From: Polaribacter sp.
GTDB taxonomy: Bacteria; Bacteroidota; Bacteroidia; Flavobacteriales; Flavobacteriaceae
Length of the DNA: 64,000 bases
Assembly (NCBI GenBank): GCA_029250685.1
Contig: JAQXEU010000060.1
Coordinates: 41,091-105,090, forward strand
Reading direction: 5' to 3'
Under the pieces are notes generated by a model. It was not told the DNA's origin and did not search any database. It saw only the letters and a program-made list of their open reading frames with translations. Below are positions 27,967 through 38,617 of this stretch, one piece after another. The position numbers and the translations under genes were made by a program. Numbering within the stretch: the stretch's first letter is position 1; the number at the start of each line of letters is the position of its first letter.

Positions 27967-29154
27967 TTAATTTATTTCATTCAAGTGCTTGGCAACAGTA
28001 ACACCAATACTTGCACAAGCTTGTAATAAGTACCCGCCAGTAGGCGCATCCCAATTGATCATTTCGCCAATACAGTAATGATTTGGGAGTTTTTTTAATT
28101 CAAAATTGTCAGTAACTGCTGCTAGATCAATTCCACCAACGGTAGATATTGCTTCATCAATAGTTGCTGTGTTTGTAATTTCTAATGGAAATTTTTTAAT
28201 ATGATTCGCCAATGACTCTGTCTGTAAATACGATTCTTTAGAAAGATAATTTTTTAATAAATCGATTTGAGAACCACTTAGCTTCAATTCTTTTTTTAAG
28301 GTTTGTGTGGTGTTTTTATATCCTGAATTTTTGATTTTAGAAATGACATTTTCTAAAGTCATTGAAGGTTTTAAGTCGATAAAAATAGTTGCTTTTGACT
28401 TGTCTTCTAATTCTTCTCTAATCTGAGGACTCAATCCATAAATGGCATTTCCTTCCATCCCAAACTTTGTAATGACTGCTTCTCCTTTTTGGACAGCATT
28501 TCCACAAGAAATAGCAATGTTTTTCAAAGGAATTCCTTCATTTTTGTGAATAAAATCGAATTTCCAATCAATTTTGTAACCGCAATTTGATGCTTGAAAT
28601 GGTTTTGTTTGAACTCCTTTTTTAGAGAAAGTATCTAGCCAGTTTCCATCAGAACCTGTAATTTTCCAGCTTCCGCCGCCTAAAGAATAAACGGTAAAAT
28701 CAGATATAATAGGGTTGTTATTGATAATCGGGTTGTTATCTGTATTCCAACCAGTAAACGTTTGTTCGTAGTTAATTGTGGTTCCTTTTTCTTTAAGGTG
28801 ATTTAATATTGCACTCAGTACTTCAATCGGTTTAATGCCTTCTTTTGGGTATACTCTTTTACTGCTTCCAATAAAAGTTGGAACATCAATTTTTTCGAGC
28901 CAATCTCTAAAATCAGTATTTGTGAAATTCAATAAAACGTTGTCAAGAAAACCAGTAGGTGAATAACGTTTTATAAGCTGTTCAATCGGTTCTGAATGTG
29001 TCAAGTTAAAACCACCTTTACCAGCAACTAAAAATTTACGACCTGCGGTTTTGTTTTTTTCATAAATAGTAACGTCGAATTTTGAAGCATCTAAAAATGC
29101 AGCCAATAAAAATGCTGAAGGTCCGCCTCCAATAATTGCAACTGATTTTTTCAT
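27967..29154 (-). CDS. NAD(P)/FAD-dependent oxidoreductase, HI0933-like (BaiN/RdsA family)
   Basis: VAIIGGGPSAFLLAAFL, AGRKFLVAGKGGFNLTHSE, GEMINWDAPTGGYLLQACASIG. Confidence 0.92.
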   Translation of the reverse strand: MKKSVAIIGGGPSAFLLAAFLDASKFDVTIYEKNKTAGRKFLVAGKGGFNLTHSEPIEQLIKRYSPTGFLDNVLLNFTNTDFRDWLEKIDVPTFIGSSKRVYPKEGIKPIEVLSAILNHLKEKGTTINYEQTFTGWNTDNNPIINNNPIISDFTVYSLGGGSWKITGSDGNWLDTFSKKGVQTKPFQASNCGYKIDWKFDFIHKNEGIPLKNIAISCGNAVQKGEAVITKFGMEGNAIYGLSPQIREELEDKSKATIFIDLKPSMTLENVISKIKNSGYKNTTQTLKKELKLSGSQIDLLKNYLSKESYLQTESLANHIKKFPLEITNTATIDEAISTVGGIDLAAVTDNFELKKLPNHYCIGEMINWDAPTGGYLLQACASIGVTVAKHLNEIN

Positions 29155-29175
29155 ATTAAAGTTAAACTCTACTCT

Positions 29176-30609
29176 TTATTTTCTCTTAAACAACAACAGT
29201 CCTAAAAACGTTAACGCTCCATTTAAAACTAATACGAAAAACCCAAAATCAAAACCTAATTTTTCTTTGCTGTAGAAACTAATTAAATAGGTTAGAATTG
29301 GTGCACTTAAGCAAATAAAAGGAACCACTTTGTCTTTTACATTTAGTTTGGTAAATAGCCCAAATGCATATAAACCTAATAAAGGACCGTAAGTATAACC
29401 AGCAAACGTAAATATTTTGGCAATTACACTTGCATCCGCAATAAAATATTTGAAAATTAAAATGGTTGCAATTAAAATGAATGAAAATAAAATATGAATC
29501 TTCTTTCTAATTTTTATTTGTTCACTTTTTTCTTTCTTTTTGTCGATCTCTAAAATATCAATACTAAATGAAGTAGTTAAAGAAGTTAATGCAGAATCTG
29601 CACTAGAATATGCCGCGGCAATTAATCCTAGTAAAAAGAACATAGCTGTTGCAAGCCCTAAAGTTCCTTTGGTTGCTATGATTGGAAATAATTCGTCTTT
29701 ATGTGCGTCAATTCCATTTCGCTGTGCGTAATCTGTTAGTAAAACACCTAAAGCTAAAAAGAAAAAGTTTACAATTACCAATACAATAGTGAACCAAAAC
29801 ATGTTTTTCTTAGCATCTTTTAAGTTTCTGCAGGTTAAGTTTTTCTGCATCATATCTTGATCTAAACCTGTCATTACAATTGCAATAAATGCTCCGGCGA
29901 GGAATTGTTTCCAAAAGTAGTTTCCTGCATTTACATCATCAAAAAAGAAGGTTTTAGAAAGCTCATTATCGGCAACATAGCTAAATAAGTTGGTAATATT
30001 CATTTCGTCAGAAACGGTGTAAATACATACTCCAACCGCAATCAACATAAACAACGTTTGTAGTGTATCAGTCCAAACAATCGTTTTTATTCCACCTCTA
30101 AAAGTATACAACCAAATCAGTAAGATAGTAATAGTTACGGTTACCCAAAACGGAATTCCGTACGCATCAAACAATAGTAATTGTAAAACATTTGCAACTA
30201 AAAACAATCGAAATGCTGCACCAATGGTTCTAGAAAGTAAAAAGAAACTGGCGCCGGTTTTATAAGAATATTTTCCAAAGCGGTCTTCTAGATACGTATA
30301 AATCGATGTTAAGTTTAATCGATAATAGAGTGGAAGTAATACCAGTCCAATAACTGCGTAACCAACAACATAACCCAAAACCATTTGCATGTAACCCATG
30401 CTTTGATCTTCAACCCAACCAGGAACAGAAATAAAAGTTACTCCAGAAAGTGAAGCGCCAATCATCCCAAAAGCGACTAAATACCAGGGTGAAGAGTTAT
30501 TTGCTTTAAAAAAAGTTTCGTTTGTGGCAGATTTTCCTGTGATGTAAGAAATCAATATTAATACAGCAAAATAGGATATGATTAATAATATAATATGAAT
30601 TGGTTGCAT
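29176..30609 (-). CDS. Sodium:solute symporter family transporter
   Basis: SSF multi-TM pattern (GMIGASLSGVTFISVPGWV, ADSALTSLTTSFSIDIL). Confidence 0.93.
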   Translation of the reverse strand: MQPIHIILLIISYFAVLILISYITGKSATNETFFKANNSSPWYLVAFGMIGASLSGVTFISVPGWVEDQSMGYMQMVLGYVVGYAVIGLVLLPLYYRLNLTSIYTYLEDRFGKYSYKTGASFFLLSRTIGAAFRLFLVANVLQLLLFDAYGIPFWVTVTITILLIWLYTFRGGIKTIVWTDTLQTLFMLIAVGVCIYTVSDEMNITNLFSYVADNELSKTFFFDDVNAGNYFWKQFLAGAFIAIVMTGLDQDMMQKNLTCRNLKDAKKNMFWFTIVLVIVNFFFLALGVLLTDYAQRNGIDAHKDELFPIIATKGTLGLATAMFFLLGLIAAAYSSADSALTSLTTSFSIDILEIDKKKEKSEQIKIRKKIHILFSFILIATILIFKYFIADASVIAKIFTFAGYTYGPLLGLYAFGLFTKLNVKDKVVPFICLSAPILTYLISFYSKEKLGFDFGFFVLVLNGALTFLGLLLFKRK

Positions 30610-30762
30610 CTTTTTGAGTTGTGAGTTTTAAGTGTTGAATTATGAGTTACGAATATAGTTTTTTTAGAGGATAGATAAGTGGGAAAAGATTATAGATCAA
30701 CCGAAAACTCTTTTTTTTAATTTCTCTATTCTTTTTTCTTTTGAAATTGTAGATTTGCATCT

Positions 30763-31380
30763 ATGGATTTTTCATCAAAATTGTTAGAAAATGCCGTTAA
30801 CGAAGTGTCTCGTTTACCAGGAATTGGAAAGCGAACTGCCTTGCGTTTAGTGTTGCATTTATTAAAGCAGCCAACAGAACATACAACCTATTTGTCTGAA
30901 GCGTTGTTGCATTTACGAAATGATGTAAACTCGTGTGAAAAGTGTCATAATATCTCTGATACCGTTTTGTGTGAAATTTGTAACAATCCGAAGAGAAACT
31001 CAGAGATTGTTTGTGTAGTAGAAGACATTCGTGATGTAATGGCGATAGAAAGTACTGCACAATTTAAAGGGTTGTATCATGTATTAGGTGGGAAAATTTC
31101 TCCAATAGAAGGCATTGGTCCACACAATTTACAAATAGAGTCTTTAGTTCATAAAGTTGAAAAAGGAGAAATTAAAGAATTGATTTTTGCACTGAGTTCT
31201 ACGATGGAAGGAGATACAACCAATTTCTATATTTTTAAACAAATAGAAAAGTACGAGATTACAACAAGTACTATTGCACGTGGTATTTCTGTTGGTGATG
31301 AATTAGAATATGCTGATGAAATTACCTTGGGCAGGTCTATTGTAAATAGAATTCCGTTTGAGCAATCGATAAAAAATTAA
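30763..31380 (+). CDS. recR: Recombination mediator RecR
   Basis: [12 protein letters not shown] Hh[17 protein letters not shown] zinc finger, Toprim. Confidence 0.97.
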   Translation: MDFSSKLLENAVNEVSRLPGIGKRTALRLVLHLLKQPTEHTTYLSEALLHLRNDVNSCEKCHNISDTVLCEICNNPKRNSEIVCVVEDIRDVMAIESTAQFKGLYHVLGGKISPIEGIGPHNLQIESLVHKVEKGEIKELIFALSSTMEGDTTNFYIFKQIEKYEITTSTIARGISVGDELEYADEITLGRSIVNRIPFEQSIKN

Positions 31381-31424
31381 ACAATGTAATAATTTGAAAA
31401 TGTAACAATTGATACATTGTTTGA

Positions 31425-31991
31425 CTAACTCATTGATTCATTGTCTTTATCCCAATCTTTTTTTGCTCTAATGCTTTTGTATAATTTAATACCAAGCATT
31501 AATAAAACTCCGAATAAAATAATTCCTACAACACCCCAAATCCAATTGATGGCACTTTTTAGAGTAACTAAAAACACCACAGCAAACAAAATGATGGTAG
31601 CAACTTCGTTCCAAATTCTTAATTGAAAAGAAGAATATTTTACAATGTCGTTTTGTAATTGTGTAAATAATATTTGACAAGCTCCGTGATAGAAATATAA
31701 AGCAAAAACAAATGCTAATTTTATCAGCATCCAATCCATTGTCAAATACGCAGGATTTTTAAATAACAACCAAAAAGCAAAAAAACTAGCTAAAACTGCT
31801 GATGGCCATGTAATAATATACCACAATCTTTTTGCCATTAATTTGTACTGTGTTTGTAAAATCTCTTTGACTGGTTCTTCTTTGTCTTCGGCTTCTGCTT
31901 GATAAATAAATAAGCGAATAATGTAGAATAAACCGGCAAACCAAGTGATCACAAAAATAATATGTAATGCTTTTACGTATAAAAAATCCAT
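31425..31991 (-). CDS. CopD/HemJ-like membrane protein (candidate protoporphyrinogen IX oxidase)
   Basis: KALHIIFVITWFAGLFYIIRLFIYQ, MAKRLWYIITWPS; next to hemH. Confidence 0.8.
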   Translation of the reverse strand: MDFLYVKALHIIFVITWFAGLFYIIRLFIYQAEAEDKEEPVKEILQTQYKLMAKRLWYIITWPSAVLASFFAFWLLFKNPAYLTMDWMLIKLAFVFALYFYHGACQILFTQLQNDIVKYSSFQLRIWNEVATIILFAVVFLVTLKSAINWIWGVVGIILFGVLLMLGIKLYKSIRAKKDWDKDNESMS

Positions 31992-32002
31992 AGTTTTTAT
32001 TT

Positions 32003-32061
32003 TGTCAGGTCGTTCGGAATCGAGACCTAATTAAAGCCTCTCGATTGTGATCGAGGAGACA
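32003..32061. repeat. 59-bp paired-palindrome intergenic element (REP/BIME-like), copy A
   Basis: TGTCAGGTCG...CGAGACC / CCTCTCGAT..ATCGAGGAGACA; its reverse complement aligns ungapped with 38546-38604 (46/59 by hand count). Confidence 0.8.
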
Positions 32062-32081
32062 TTTGTTAATTCACTAAAGTA

Positions 32082-33104
32082 CTAATTTTTTGAAACCCAT
32101 TCATCAATCCAAGTATTCATTACTTTTACCCAATCGTCATTGTCGTTCATACACGGAATGTGTTTGTAATGGGTTCCGCCACCTTCAAAAAATTGTTCTT
32201 TTCCTTCTATGGCAATCTCTTCTAAGGTTTCTAAACAATCGGAAACAAAAGCTGGAGTTATAACCGCCATTTTTCGTTTTCCTTCTTCTTTCGGAATTCT
32301 ATCAAATTCAAAATCGGTATATGGTTTTAACCATGGATCTTTTAATAACCTAGATTGAAACGAATTGCTATAGGTTCCTTCTTTCAAATCTAACTCTTTT
32401 GCAATCGCTTTTGTAGTTTCGAAACATTGATGACGATAGCAAGTGTTATGTGCTTTTGATGCTTTTTCACAACAAGAACCATCAATTTTACAATGACTTT
32501 TTGTTGGATCCGTTTTTAGAATATGACGTTCTGGAATTCCGTGATACGAAAACAACATATGATCATACTCAAAACCTTCAATATGATTTTTGATGTTATC
32601 AGACATCGCTTTAATATATCTTGGTTCATTATAAAAATGTGGAATTTCTGAAGTTTTTATGTTCGGATAAAACTCTTTTCTTATTGCTTCTGCTTTTGCT
32701 AAAACGGTTTCAGTAGAAGACATTGCAAAGTGTGGATACAATGGAACAATTAAAATATCATCAACTCCTTTTGCAGCTAATTCTTGAAATCCTTTTTGAA
32801 TACTCATGCTTCCGTAACGCATTGCTAATGCAACTGGAATTTTTGTATTATCTGCAACTTTTTTAGCAAAACGTTCAGAAATTACAACTAATGGCGATCC
32901 TTCTTTCCACCAAATTTTTTTATAAGCTGCAGCAGATTTTTTTGGCCTTACATTTAATATGATTCCTTTTATCAATAACCAACGTTTCCAATAAGGAATA
33001 TCAATTACACGTTCGTCCATTAAAAATTCATCTAAATATTTACGAACATCTTTTGTTTCTGTGCTGTCTGGCGACCCTAAATTTATTAATAAAACTCCTT
33101 TCAT
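32082..33104 (-). CDS. hemH: Ferrochelatase
   Basis: LINLGSPDS, LFSYHGIPERH, FQSRLLKDPWLKPYTD, TPAFVSDCLETLEEI. Confidence 0.97.
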   Translation of the reverse strand: MKGVLLINLGSPDSTETKDVRKYLDEFLMDERVIDIPYWKRWLLIKGIILNVRPKKSAAAYKKIWWKEGSPLVVISERFAKKVADNTKIPVALAMRYGSMSIQKGFQELAAKGVDDILIVPLYPHFAMSSTETVLAKAEAIRKEFYPNIKTSEIPHFYNEPRYIKAMSDNIKNHIEGFEYDHMLFSYHGIPERHILKTDPTKSHCKIDGSCCEKASKAHNTCYRHQCFETTKAIAKELDLKEGTYSNSFQSRLLKDPWLKPYTDFEFDRIPKEEGKRKMAVITPAFVSDCLETLEEIAIEGKEQFFEGGGTHYKHIPCMNDNDDWVKVMNTWIDEWVSKN

Positions 33105-33139
33105 GTGTATGCTGAATTTGATTCAGTATCTTTTAATTA

Positions 33140-33640
33140 TTACTTTATTTGATTTGTTACTTCATACAATGCAATCGATAAACTATGAATTACGTTCATA
33201 GAAGAATTTCTTCCGTACATTGGTATTGCAACTGTTTTGTCTACTAAATTTATATTTTCAATTCCGTTGCGTTCGCTTCCTAAAAGCAACACAATTTTAT
33301 GGTGATTTTTAAAATCGAAATCTTGAATAGCAATACTTTTATCTGTGATTTCTATTCCGATTATTGTATTTCCCTTATCTTTTAATTGTTGAATAAGTTG
33401 TGGAAAATCTGCATACGTTTCATGTTCAATTTGCGCTAACGTATTTCGTGCAGTTTTCTTTACAATTCGATTTTCTTCTGTTGGAGAAGTTTCGTGTAAA
33501 TAAATTTTTTCCACACCAAAACTTTCAGAAATTCTAAAACACATTCCGATGTTTTCTGGAGTTCTAATTGCGTCGCAAACAATGGTTATTGGAAAATGTT
33601 TTTGACTATTTTCTATTTCTGTGTGATGTAATTGTTTCAT
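33140..33640 (-). CDS. SPOUT/TrmH-family RNA methyltransferase
   Basis: RTPENIGMCFRISESFG, LLLGSERNGI, IPMYGRNSSMNVIHSLSIALYE. Confidence 0.92.
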   Translation of the reverse strand: MKQLHHTEIENSQKHFPITIVCDAIRTPENIGMCFRISESFGVEKIYLHETSPTEENRIVKKTARNTLAQIEHETYADFPQLIQQLKDKGNTIIGIEITDKSIAIQDFDFKNHHKIVLLLGSERNGIENINLVDKTVAIPMYGRNSSMNVIHSLSIALYEVTNQIK

Positions 33641-34528
33641 CTAGCTGTTTTGTAAAGAACTCACGTATTTCTTTGGGGTTGTCCCAAATTTCTTTTTAAA
33701 GGCTGCAATAAAATGACTTGATGTACTATAGCCAATTTTAGAGCCAACTTCATTTACATTGTGCTTGTTGCTTTCTAATAATCTTCTAGCATGTTCCATT
33801 TTATAATCTAGTAAAAAACCATAAACAGTATCTCCATAAATTTGTTTAAAACCTTCTTTTAGTTTTTTTAGTGATAAACCAATTTCGGTAGATAATTCTT
33901 GTAAACTTGGTGGTTCAGACATTCTAGAAATAATAATATCTTTTGCTTTTCTAATTTTTAAAACATTTTCTTCATCAATTAAAAACGGGCAAAAATCTGC
34001 ATTTTTTGTGTCTTCTTTTTGAAAATGTAAACTCAATAATTCGTAAATTTTCCCTTTGATAAATAACTCTTTTATAGAACTATTTACATTAGAGTTGATG
34101 ATTTGTTGCAGTACAATTAATACTGATGGCTTTATTGCGTCATCGTTGTAATATTTTCTATTGATATTTTCATCACTTAAAAAATGAATGTGATTTGCTT
34201 CTTTTGAAAATAACGAATGAAATTTCTTTATCGAAATTAATAATGAAACTAAAGATGTTTTCGGTTCGATTTCTAAATTTATGGGTAATTTTTGTTGTGG
34301 GTTGTATAGTAAAATTGAGTGTTGATTTAAAACATCAAAAGTATAATTCCCGCTATTAAATAAAAACTTTGAGCTTCCTTTTATACAAAAATGAAGCTGT
34401 ATAAAAGAGCTATCTATTTCTCTTTCAAAACGTTGAGTTTTATTACTATCGTTGTCAAAATGCAGCAAGAAAAATTGATTCTCAATACTTATTTCTTGTG
34501 TGGCACCTTTTGCGTTGTTTTTTGTCAT
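33641..34528 (-). CDS. AraC-family transcriptional regulator divergent from hemA
   Basis: C-terminal double HTH (SLQELSTEIGLSLKKLKEGFKQIYG...VNEVGSKIGYSTSSHFIAAFKKKFGTTPKKY). Confidence 0.93.
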   Translation of the reverse strand: MTKNNAKGATQEISIENQFFLLHFDNDSNKTQRFEREIDSSFIQLHFCIKGSSKFLFNSGNYTFDVLNQHSILLYNPQQKLPINLEIEPKTSLVSLLISIKKFHSLFSKEANHIHFLSDENINRKYYNDDAIKPSVLIVLQQIINSNVNSSIKELFIKGKIYELLSLHFQKEDTKNADFCPFLIDEENVLKIRKAKDIIISRMSEPPSLQELSTEIGLSLKKLKEGFKQIYGDTVYGFLLDYKMEHARRLLESNKHNVNEVGSKIGYSTSSHFIAAFKKKFGTTPKKYVSSLQNS

Positions 34529-34558
34529 TTCTTAAATTGAATAAGATTCTCTTTTATT

Positions 34559-34571
34559 TAGAACGGTTCTA
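34559..34571. promoter_or_regulatory. TAGAAC-G-GTTCTA palindrome in AraC/hemA divergent region
   Basis: Perfect 6-bp arms with 1-nt spacer, 12 nt from the translational start side of the AraC gene. Confidence 0.35.
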
Positions 34572-34736
34572 TGTAAGGAGTCTTAAAAGCTCTTATTTTC
34601 TTGCAAAAATACATATTTTTTAGTTTTATTAAATATTAAATAGTTAAAAAACTCATAACGACATTAATAGTTCTTTTAGCGATACTTTTATTGCAGGGAA
34701 GTTTATATTTTTGACCTACTTTTTGAAAAATAATAC

Positions 34737-36005
34737 ATGATAACAAATAAACATCAAGTGAATTTATACAACATCGGTGTTAGCTATAAAAAAGCAGAAG
34801 CCAATGTTAGAGGTAAATTTTCATTAACCAAAGAAGCTCAAGTTCAATTATTGACAGAAGCGAAGGAAATTGGTATAGATGGAATTTTTGTGTTATCAAC
34901 TTGTAATAGGACAGAAATTTCTGGCTTTACAGAGTATCCTCTTCAACTTATAAATTTGCTATGTAAATACTCTAACGGAAGTTTAGAAGAGTTTACAAAA
35001 GTTTCTAATGTTTATAAAAATGAAGAAGCAATCTCTCATTTATTTAGAACAGGAACAGGTTTGGATAGTCAGATTTTGGGAGATTACGAAATTGTTGGTC
35101 AATTAAGACAAGCTTTTAAACAGGCAAAGAAATTGAATACAACAAACGCTTATTTTGAAAGATTACTAAACAATGTAATGCAAGCGAGTAAGCGAGTAAA
35201 GAACGAAACAAAATTAAGTTCTGGAACAACTTCAGTTTCCTATGCAGCTGTTCAATATATTATCAAACATTTGCCAAATTATGATGCTAAAAATATTCTG
35301 GTTTTTGGTTTGGGTAAAATGGGCAAACATACTTGCAAAAACTTAGCGGAATACACAGAGAATAAATCAGTTTGTTTAATTAATAGATCAGAAGAAAAAG
35401 CGATTGAATTTGTAAAAGAACATCCGTCAATTAAAAAAGGAGTGATTGGTAATTTGTCATCAGAAGTTCATAACTCAGATGTGTTAATTGTTTCTACAGG
35501 CTCAGATCAACCAACAATCACGAAAGCGCAAATTCCGATAGATAAAGAAATTTTAATTTTAGATTTATCGATGCCAGCAAATGTTGCAACAGATGTAAAA
35601 GAATTAAAAAACGTTACCTTAGTAAATGTAGATGAATTATCTAAAATTACTGATGAAACCTTAGCGATTCGTCAACAGGAAGTGCCGTTTGCAGAAGCAA
35701 TTATCCAAACTCATAAAGCTGAATTTAATGAATGGTTAAGTCATCGAAGTTTTACGCCAGCTATTTATGCGTTAAAAAAGTCTTTAGAATCAATTCAAAA
35801 AGACGAAATTGCTTTTCATAAAAAGAAATTTAAAGATTTTGATGAAGAACAAGCAGAAATCATAACATCAAGATTTATTCAAAAAATAACAACACAGTTT
35901 GTAAAACATTTAAAAGACGAAGAAACGTCAATTCCGCAAAGTATTAATGTGGTTAGTAAAATGTTTGGAGCTGAATTAGAAAAACTACATGCAGAAGATC
36001 ATTAG
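34737..36005 (+). CDS. hemA: Glutamyl-tRNA reductase
   Basis: LSTCNRTEISGF, GLDSQILGDYEIVGQ, VFGLGKMGKHTCKNL. Confidence 0.97.
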   Translation: MITNKHQVNLYNIGVSYKKAEANVRGKFSLTKEAQVQLLTEAKEIGIDGIFVLSTCNRTEISGFTEYPLQLINLLCKYSNGSLEEFTKVSNVYKNEEAISHLFRTGTGLDSQILGDYEIVGQLRQAFKQAKKLNTTNAYFERLLNNVMQASKRVKNETKLSSGTTSVSYAAVQYIIKHLPNYDAKNILVFGLGKMGKHTCKNLAEYTENKSVCLINRSEEKAIEFVKEHPSIKKGVIGNLSSEVHNSDVLIVSTGSDQPTITKAQIPIDKEILILDLSMPANVATDVKELKNVTLVNVDELSKITDETLAIRQQEVPFAEAIIQTHKAEFNEWLSHRSFTPAIYALKKSLESIQKDEIAFHKKKFKDFDEEQAEIITSRFIQKITTQFVKHLKDEETSIPQSINVVSKMFGAELEKLHAEDH

Positions 36006-37572
36006 AATTGGTACAAGAGATAGTGAACTTGCACTTTGGCAAGCCAAAACTGTTCAGCAACAATTAGAGTATTTAGGACACAAAGTCGAAATTGTTCCTG
36101 TTAAATCTACTGGAGATTTAGTCCTAGATAAACCATTGTACGAAATGGGAATTACAGGGATTTTTACCAAAAACTTAGACATCGCTTTATTGAATGGTGA
36201 AATTGATATTGCTGTACATTCTTTAAAAGATGTACCAACTGTTTTGCCTGTTGGAATTGTGCAAGCTGCGGTTTTAAAAAGAGGAAACTCTAATGATATG
36301 CTGGTTTTAAAGGATAATGAAGAGTTTATGGCGCAAAAAGACGCGATTGTAGCAACTGGGTCTTTAAGAAGAAAAGCACAATGGTTACATCGTTTTCCAA
36401 CACATACAATTACTGACATTCGTGGAAATGTAAATTCGCGGTTAGAGAAATTAGAAAATAACGACTGGAATGCAGCAATTTTCGCCGCAGCAGGTTTAGA
36501 ACGTTTAAAGATAAAACCAGCAAGTGCATTTAGTTTAGATTGGATGGTTCCTGCACCAGCGCAAGGAGTTGTTGCTATTGCTGCTTTAGCAGATGATGAA
36601 GATTTGTTAACGATTTTAAAAGAATTGAATGACGAAGAAACTGAAATGTTGGCAAAAGTTGAGCGTGATTTTTTAAACTTGTTAGAAGGTGGGTGTACTG
36701 CACCAATTGGTGCTTTAGCATATGTCAAAGAAGAAGAAGTTCATTTTAAAGGAGTTTTGTTAAATCCTGAGGGAACCAAAAGAATTGATGTTACTTCTAA
36801 AGAAAAAATTGGAAGACACAATTATATTGCCAAAGAATGTGCAGATTTCGTCTTAAATAGAGGCGGAAAAGAAATAATGGCAGGTTTAAAAGGTGAGGAT
36901 AAAAAAGAATATTCAGTTTTCTCTACAAAGAAATTATCTGAAATTCAAAAGAGATTACTTGCTGAAAAAGTAGGCGTTGAAGATAGTGATTTTATCAAAA
37001 TTCGATTTAATAGAATTGCACCGAAAGTAGTAAAGAACGAAATTGAAAATGTAATTATTACAAGTAAAAACGGTGTTGAAGCGTTATTAAATAGTTTCAT
37101 CAAACAAGAATTACAATTCAAAAATATTTATTGTGTAGGTAGAAGAACTAAAAAGTTAATCGAACAGAAAATAGGAAAAGTTTCGCATTCTGAAAAAAAT
37201 GCAGAAAAATTGGCAGCATATCTTTCTAAAGAAATCAAAGGTCAAGAAGTAACTTATTTCTGTAGCGATTTACGTTTAGATACGTTGCCAATTGTTTTAA
37301 CAGAAAATGGAGTTTCAGTAAACGAAATTGAAGCATACAAAACAATGTATAGCCCGGTAAATGTTAGAGACCAATTTTCTGGAGTTTTGTTTTATAGTCC
37401 TTCAACTGTAGAAAGTTATATGCAAGACAATTCCACAGATAAAATTGCATTTTGTATCGGTGAAAGTACTGCGAAAGAAGCAAGAAAACATTTCGAAAAT
37501 GTACAAGTTGCTAAGTTGCCAACTGTAGAAAGTGTGTTGGAGTTAGTGAATTTACATTACGTAAAAGAATAA
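35989..37572 (+). CDS. hemC: Fused hydroxymethylbilane synthase / uroporphyrinogen-III synthase-like
   Basis: [33 protein letters not shown] (HemC) followed by a ~200-aa HemD-like C-terminus ([13 protein letters not shown]...[10 protein letters not shown]...IGESTAKEA). Confidence 0.94.
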   Translation: MQKIIRIGTRDSELALWQAKTVQQQLEYLGHKVEIVPVKSTGDLVLDKPLYEMGITGIFTKNLDIALLNGEIDIAVHSLKDVPTVLPVGIVQAAVLKRGNSNDMLVLKDNEEFMAQKDAIVATGSLRRKAQWLHRFPTHTITDIRGNVNSRLEKLENNDWNAAIFAAAGLERLKIKPASAFSLDWMVPAPAQGVVAIAALADDEDLLTILKELNDEETEMLAKVERDFLNLLEGGCTAPIGALAYVKEEEVHFKGVLLNPEGTKRIDVTSKEKIGRHNYIAKECADFVLNRGGKEIMAGLKGEDKKEYSVFSTKKLSEIQKRLLAEKVGVEDSDFIKIRFNRIAPKVVKNEIENVIITSKNGVEALLNSFIKQELQFKNIYCVGRRTKKLIEQKIGKVSHSEKNAEKLAAYLSKEIKGQEVTYFCSDLRLDTLPIVLTENGVSVNEIEAYKTMYSPVNVRDQFSGVLFYSPSTVESYMQDNSTDKIAFCIGESTAKEARKHFENVQVAKLPTVESVLELVNLHYVKE

Positions 37573-37574
37573 AT

Positions 37575-38543
37575 ATGTTTAGAGGAAGAAGGCTTAGGAA
37601 ATCAGAAGGAATTCGCAGATTGGTTCAAGAAACTAAACTTTCTGTAGACGATTTTGTGTATCCACTTTTTATTGAAGAAGGCGAAAATATTGAAACAGAA
37701 ATTGTTTCAATGCCAGGAATCAAACGTTTTTCTTTGGATAGAATCTCTAAAGAATTAGACGAAGTTGTTTCGTTAAATATTCCTGCAGTTTTATTATTTG
37801 GAATTCCATCTAACAAAGATGACGAAGGAACAGAAACTTGGAATGATAACGGAATTATGCAACAAGCAATTCGTTTTATCAAGAAGAATTACCCGAGTTT
37901 ATATGTAATTACAGATGTTTGTTTTTGTGAATATACATCTCACGGACATTGCGGAATTATTCACGACAATGATGTTGAGAATGATGCAACTCTAGTAAAT
38001 ATCGCTAAACAAGTAATTTCTCATGCAAAAGCAGGAGTAGATATGGTTGCTCCTTCAGGAATGATGGATGGAACTATTTCTATGGTTCGAGAATCTTTAG
38101 ATAATACAGGTTTTGTTGATTTGCCAATCATGGCATATTCTGTAAAATATGCTTCGGCATTTTATGGGCCTTTTAGAGATGCCGCAGATTCTGCGCCAGC
38201 TTTTGGTGATAGAAGAACCTATCAAATGGATCCTGCAAACCGAGATGAAGGGTTGCGTGAAGCAACTTTTGATGATCAAGAAGGAGCAGACATTTTAATG
38301 GTAAAACCAGCATTATCATATTTAGATATTATAAGAGATTTAAAAAATAATTTCGACCGACCAATTGCGTGTTATAATGTAAGTGGAGAGTATGCAATGG
38401 TTAAAGCTGCTGCTGAAAAAGGTTGGATAGATGGTCAAAAAGTAATGATGGAAAGTTTGCTTTCTATGAAAAGAGCAGGAGCAGACATCATCATCACTTA
38501 TTTTGCAAAAGAAGCGGCAAGAGTTTTATTGAAACAGAATTAG
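37575..38543 (+). CDS. hemB: Delta-aminolevulinic acid dehydratase (porphobilinogen synthase)
   Basis: [46 protein letters not shown]. Confidence 0.98.
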   Translation: MFRGRRLRKSEGIRRLVQETKLSVDDFVYPLFIEEGENIETEIVSMPGIKRFSLDRISKELDEVVSLNIPAVLLFGIPSNKDDEGTETWNDNGIMQQAIRFIKKNYPSLYVITDVCFCEYTSHGHCGIIHDNDVENDATLVNIAKQVISHAKAGVDMVAPSGMMDGTISMVRESLDNTGFVDLPIMAYSVKYASAFYGPFRDAADSAPAFGDRRTYQMDPANRDEGLREATFDDQEGADILMVKPALSYLDIIRDLKNNFDRPIACYNVSGEYAMVKAAAEKGWIDGQKVMMESLLSMKRAGADIIITYFAKEAARVLLKQN

Positions 38544-38545
38544 AA

Positions 38546-38604
38546 TGTCTCCTCGAGTGCAGTTGAGAGGTCTTAATGAGGTCTCGACTGCGCTCGACCA
38601 GACA
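38546..38604. repeat. 59-bp paired-palindrome intergenic element (REP/BIME-like), copy B
   Basis: TGTCTCCTCGAGTGCAGTTGAGAGG-TCTTAATGA-GGTCTCGACTGCGCTCGACCAGACA. Confidence 0.8.
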
Positions 38605-38617
38605 AAAAACAAAATAA

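Noticed and set aside
34706-34713. TATTTTTG as hemA -7 box
   Set aside because: Matches TAnnTTTG but the nearest upstream TTG is only 12 nt away, outside the usual 17-23 nt spacing, so not annotated as a promoter
36054-36728. 224-aa ORF antisense to hemC
   Set aside because: Lies entirely within the well-supported hemC frame on the opposite strand; composition looks like a shadow ORF and no domain is recognisable
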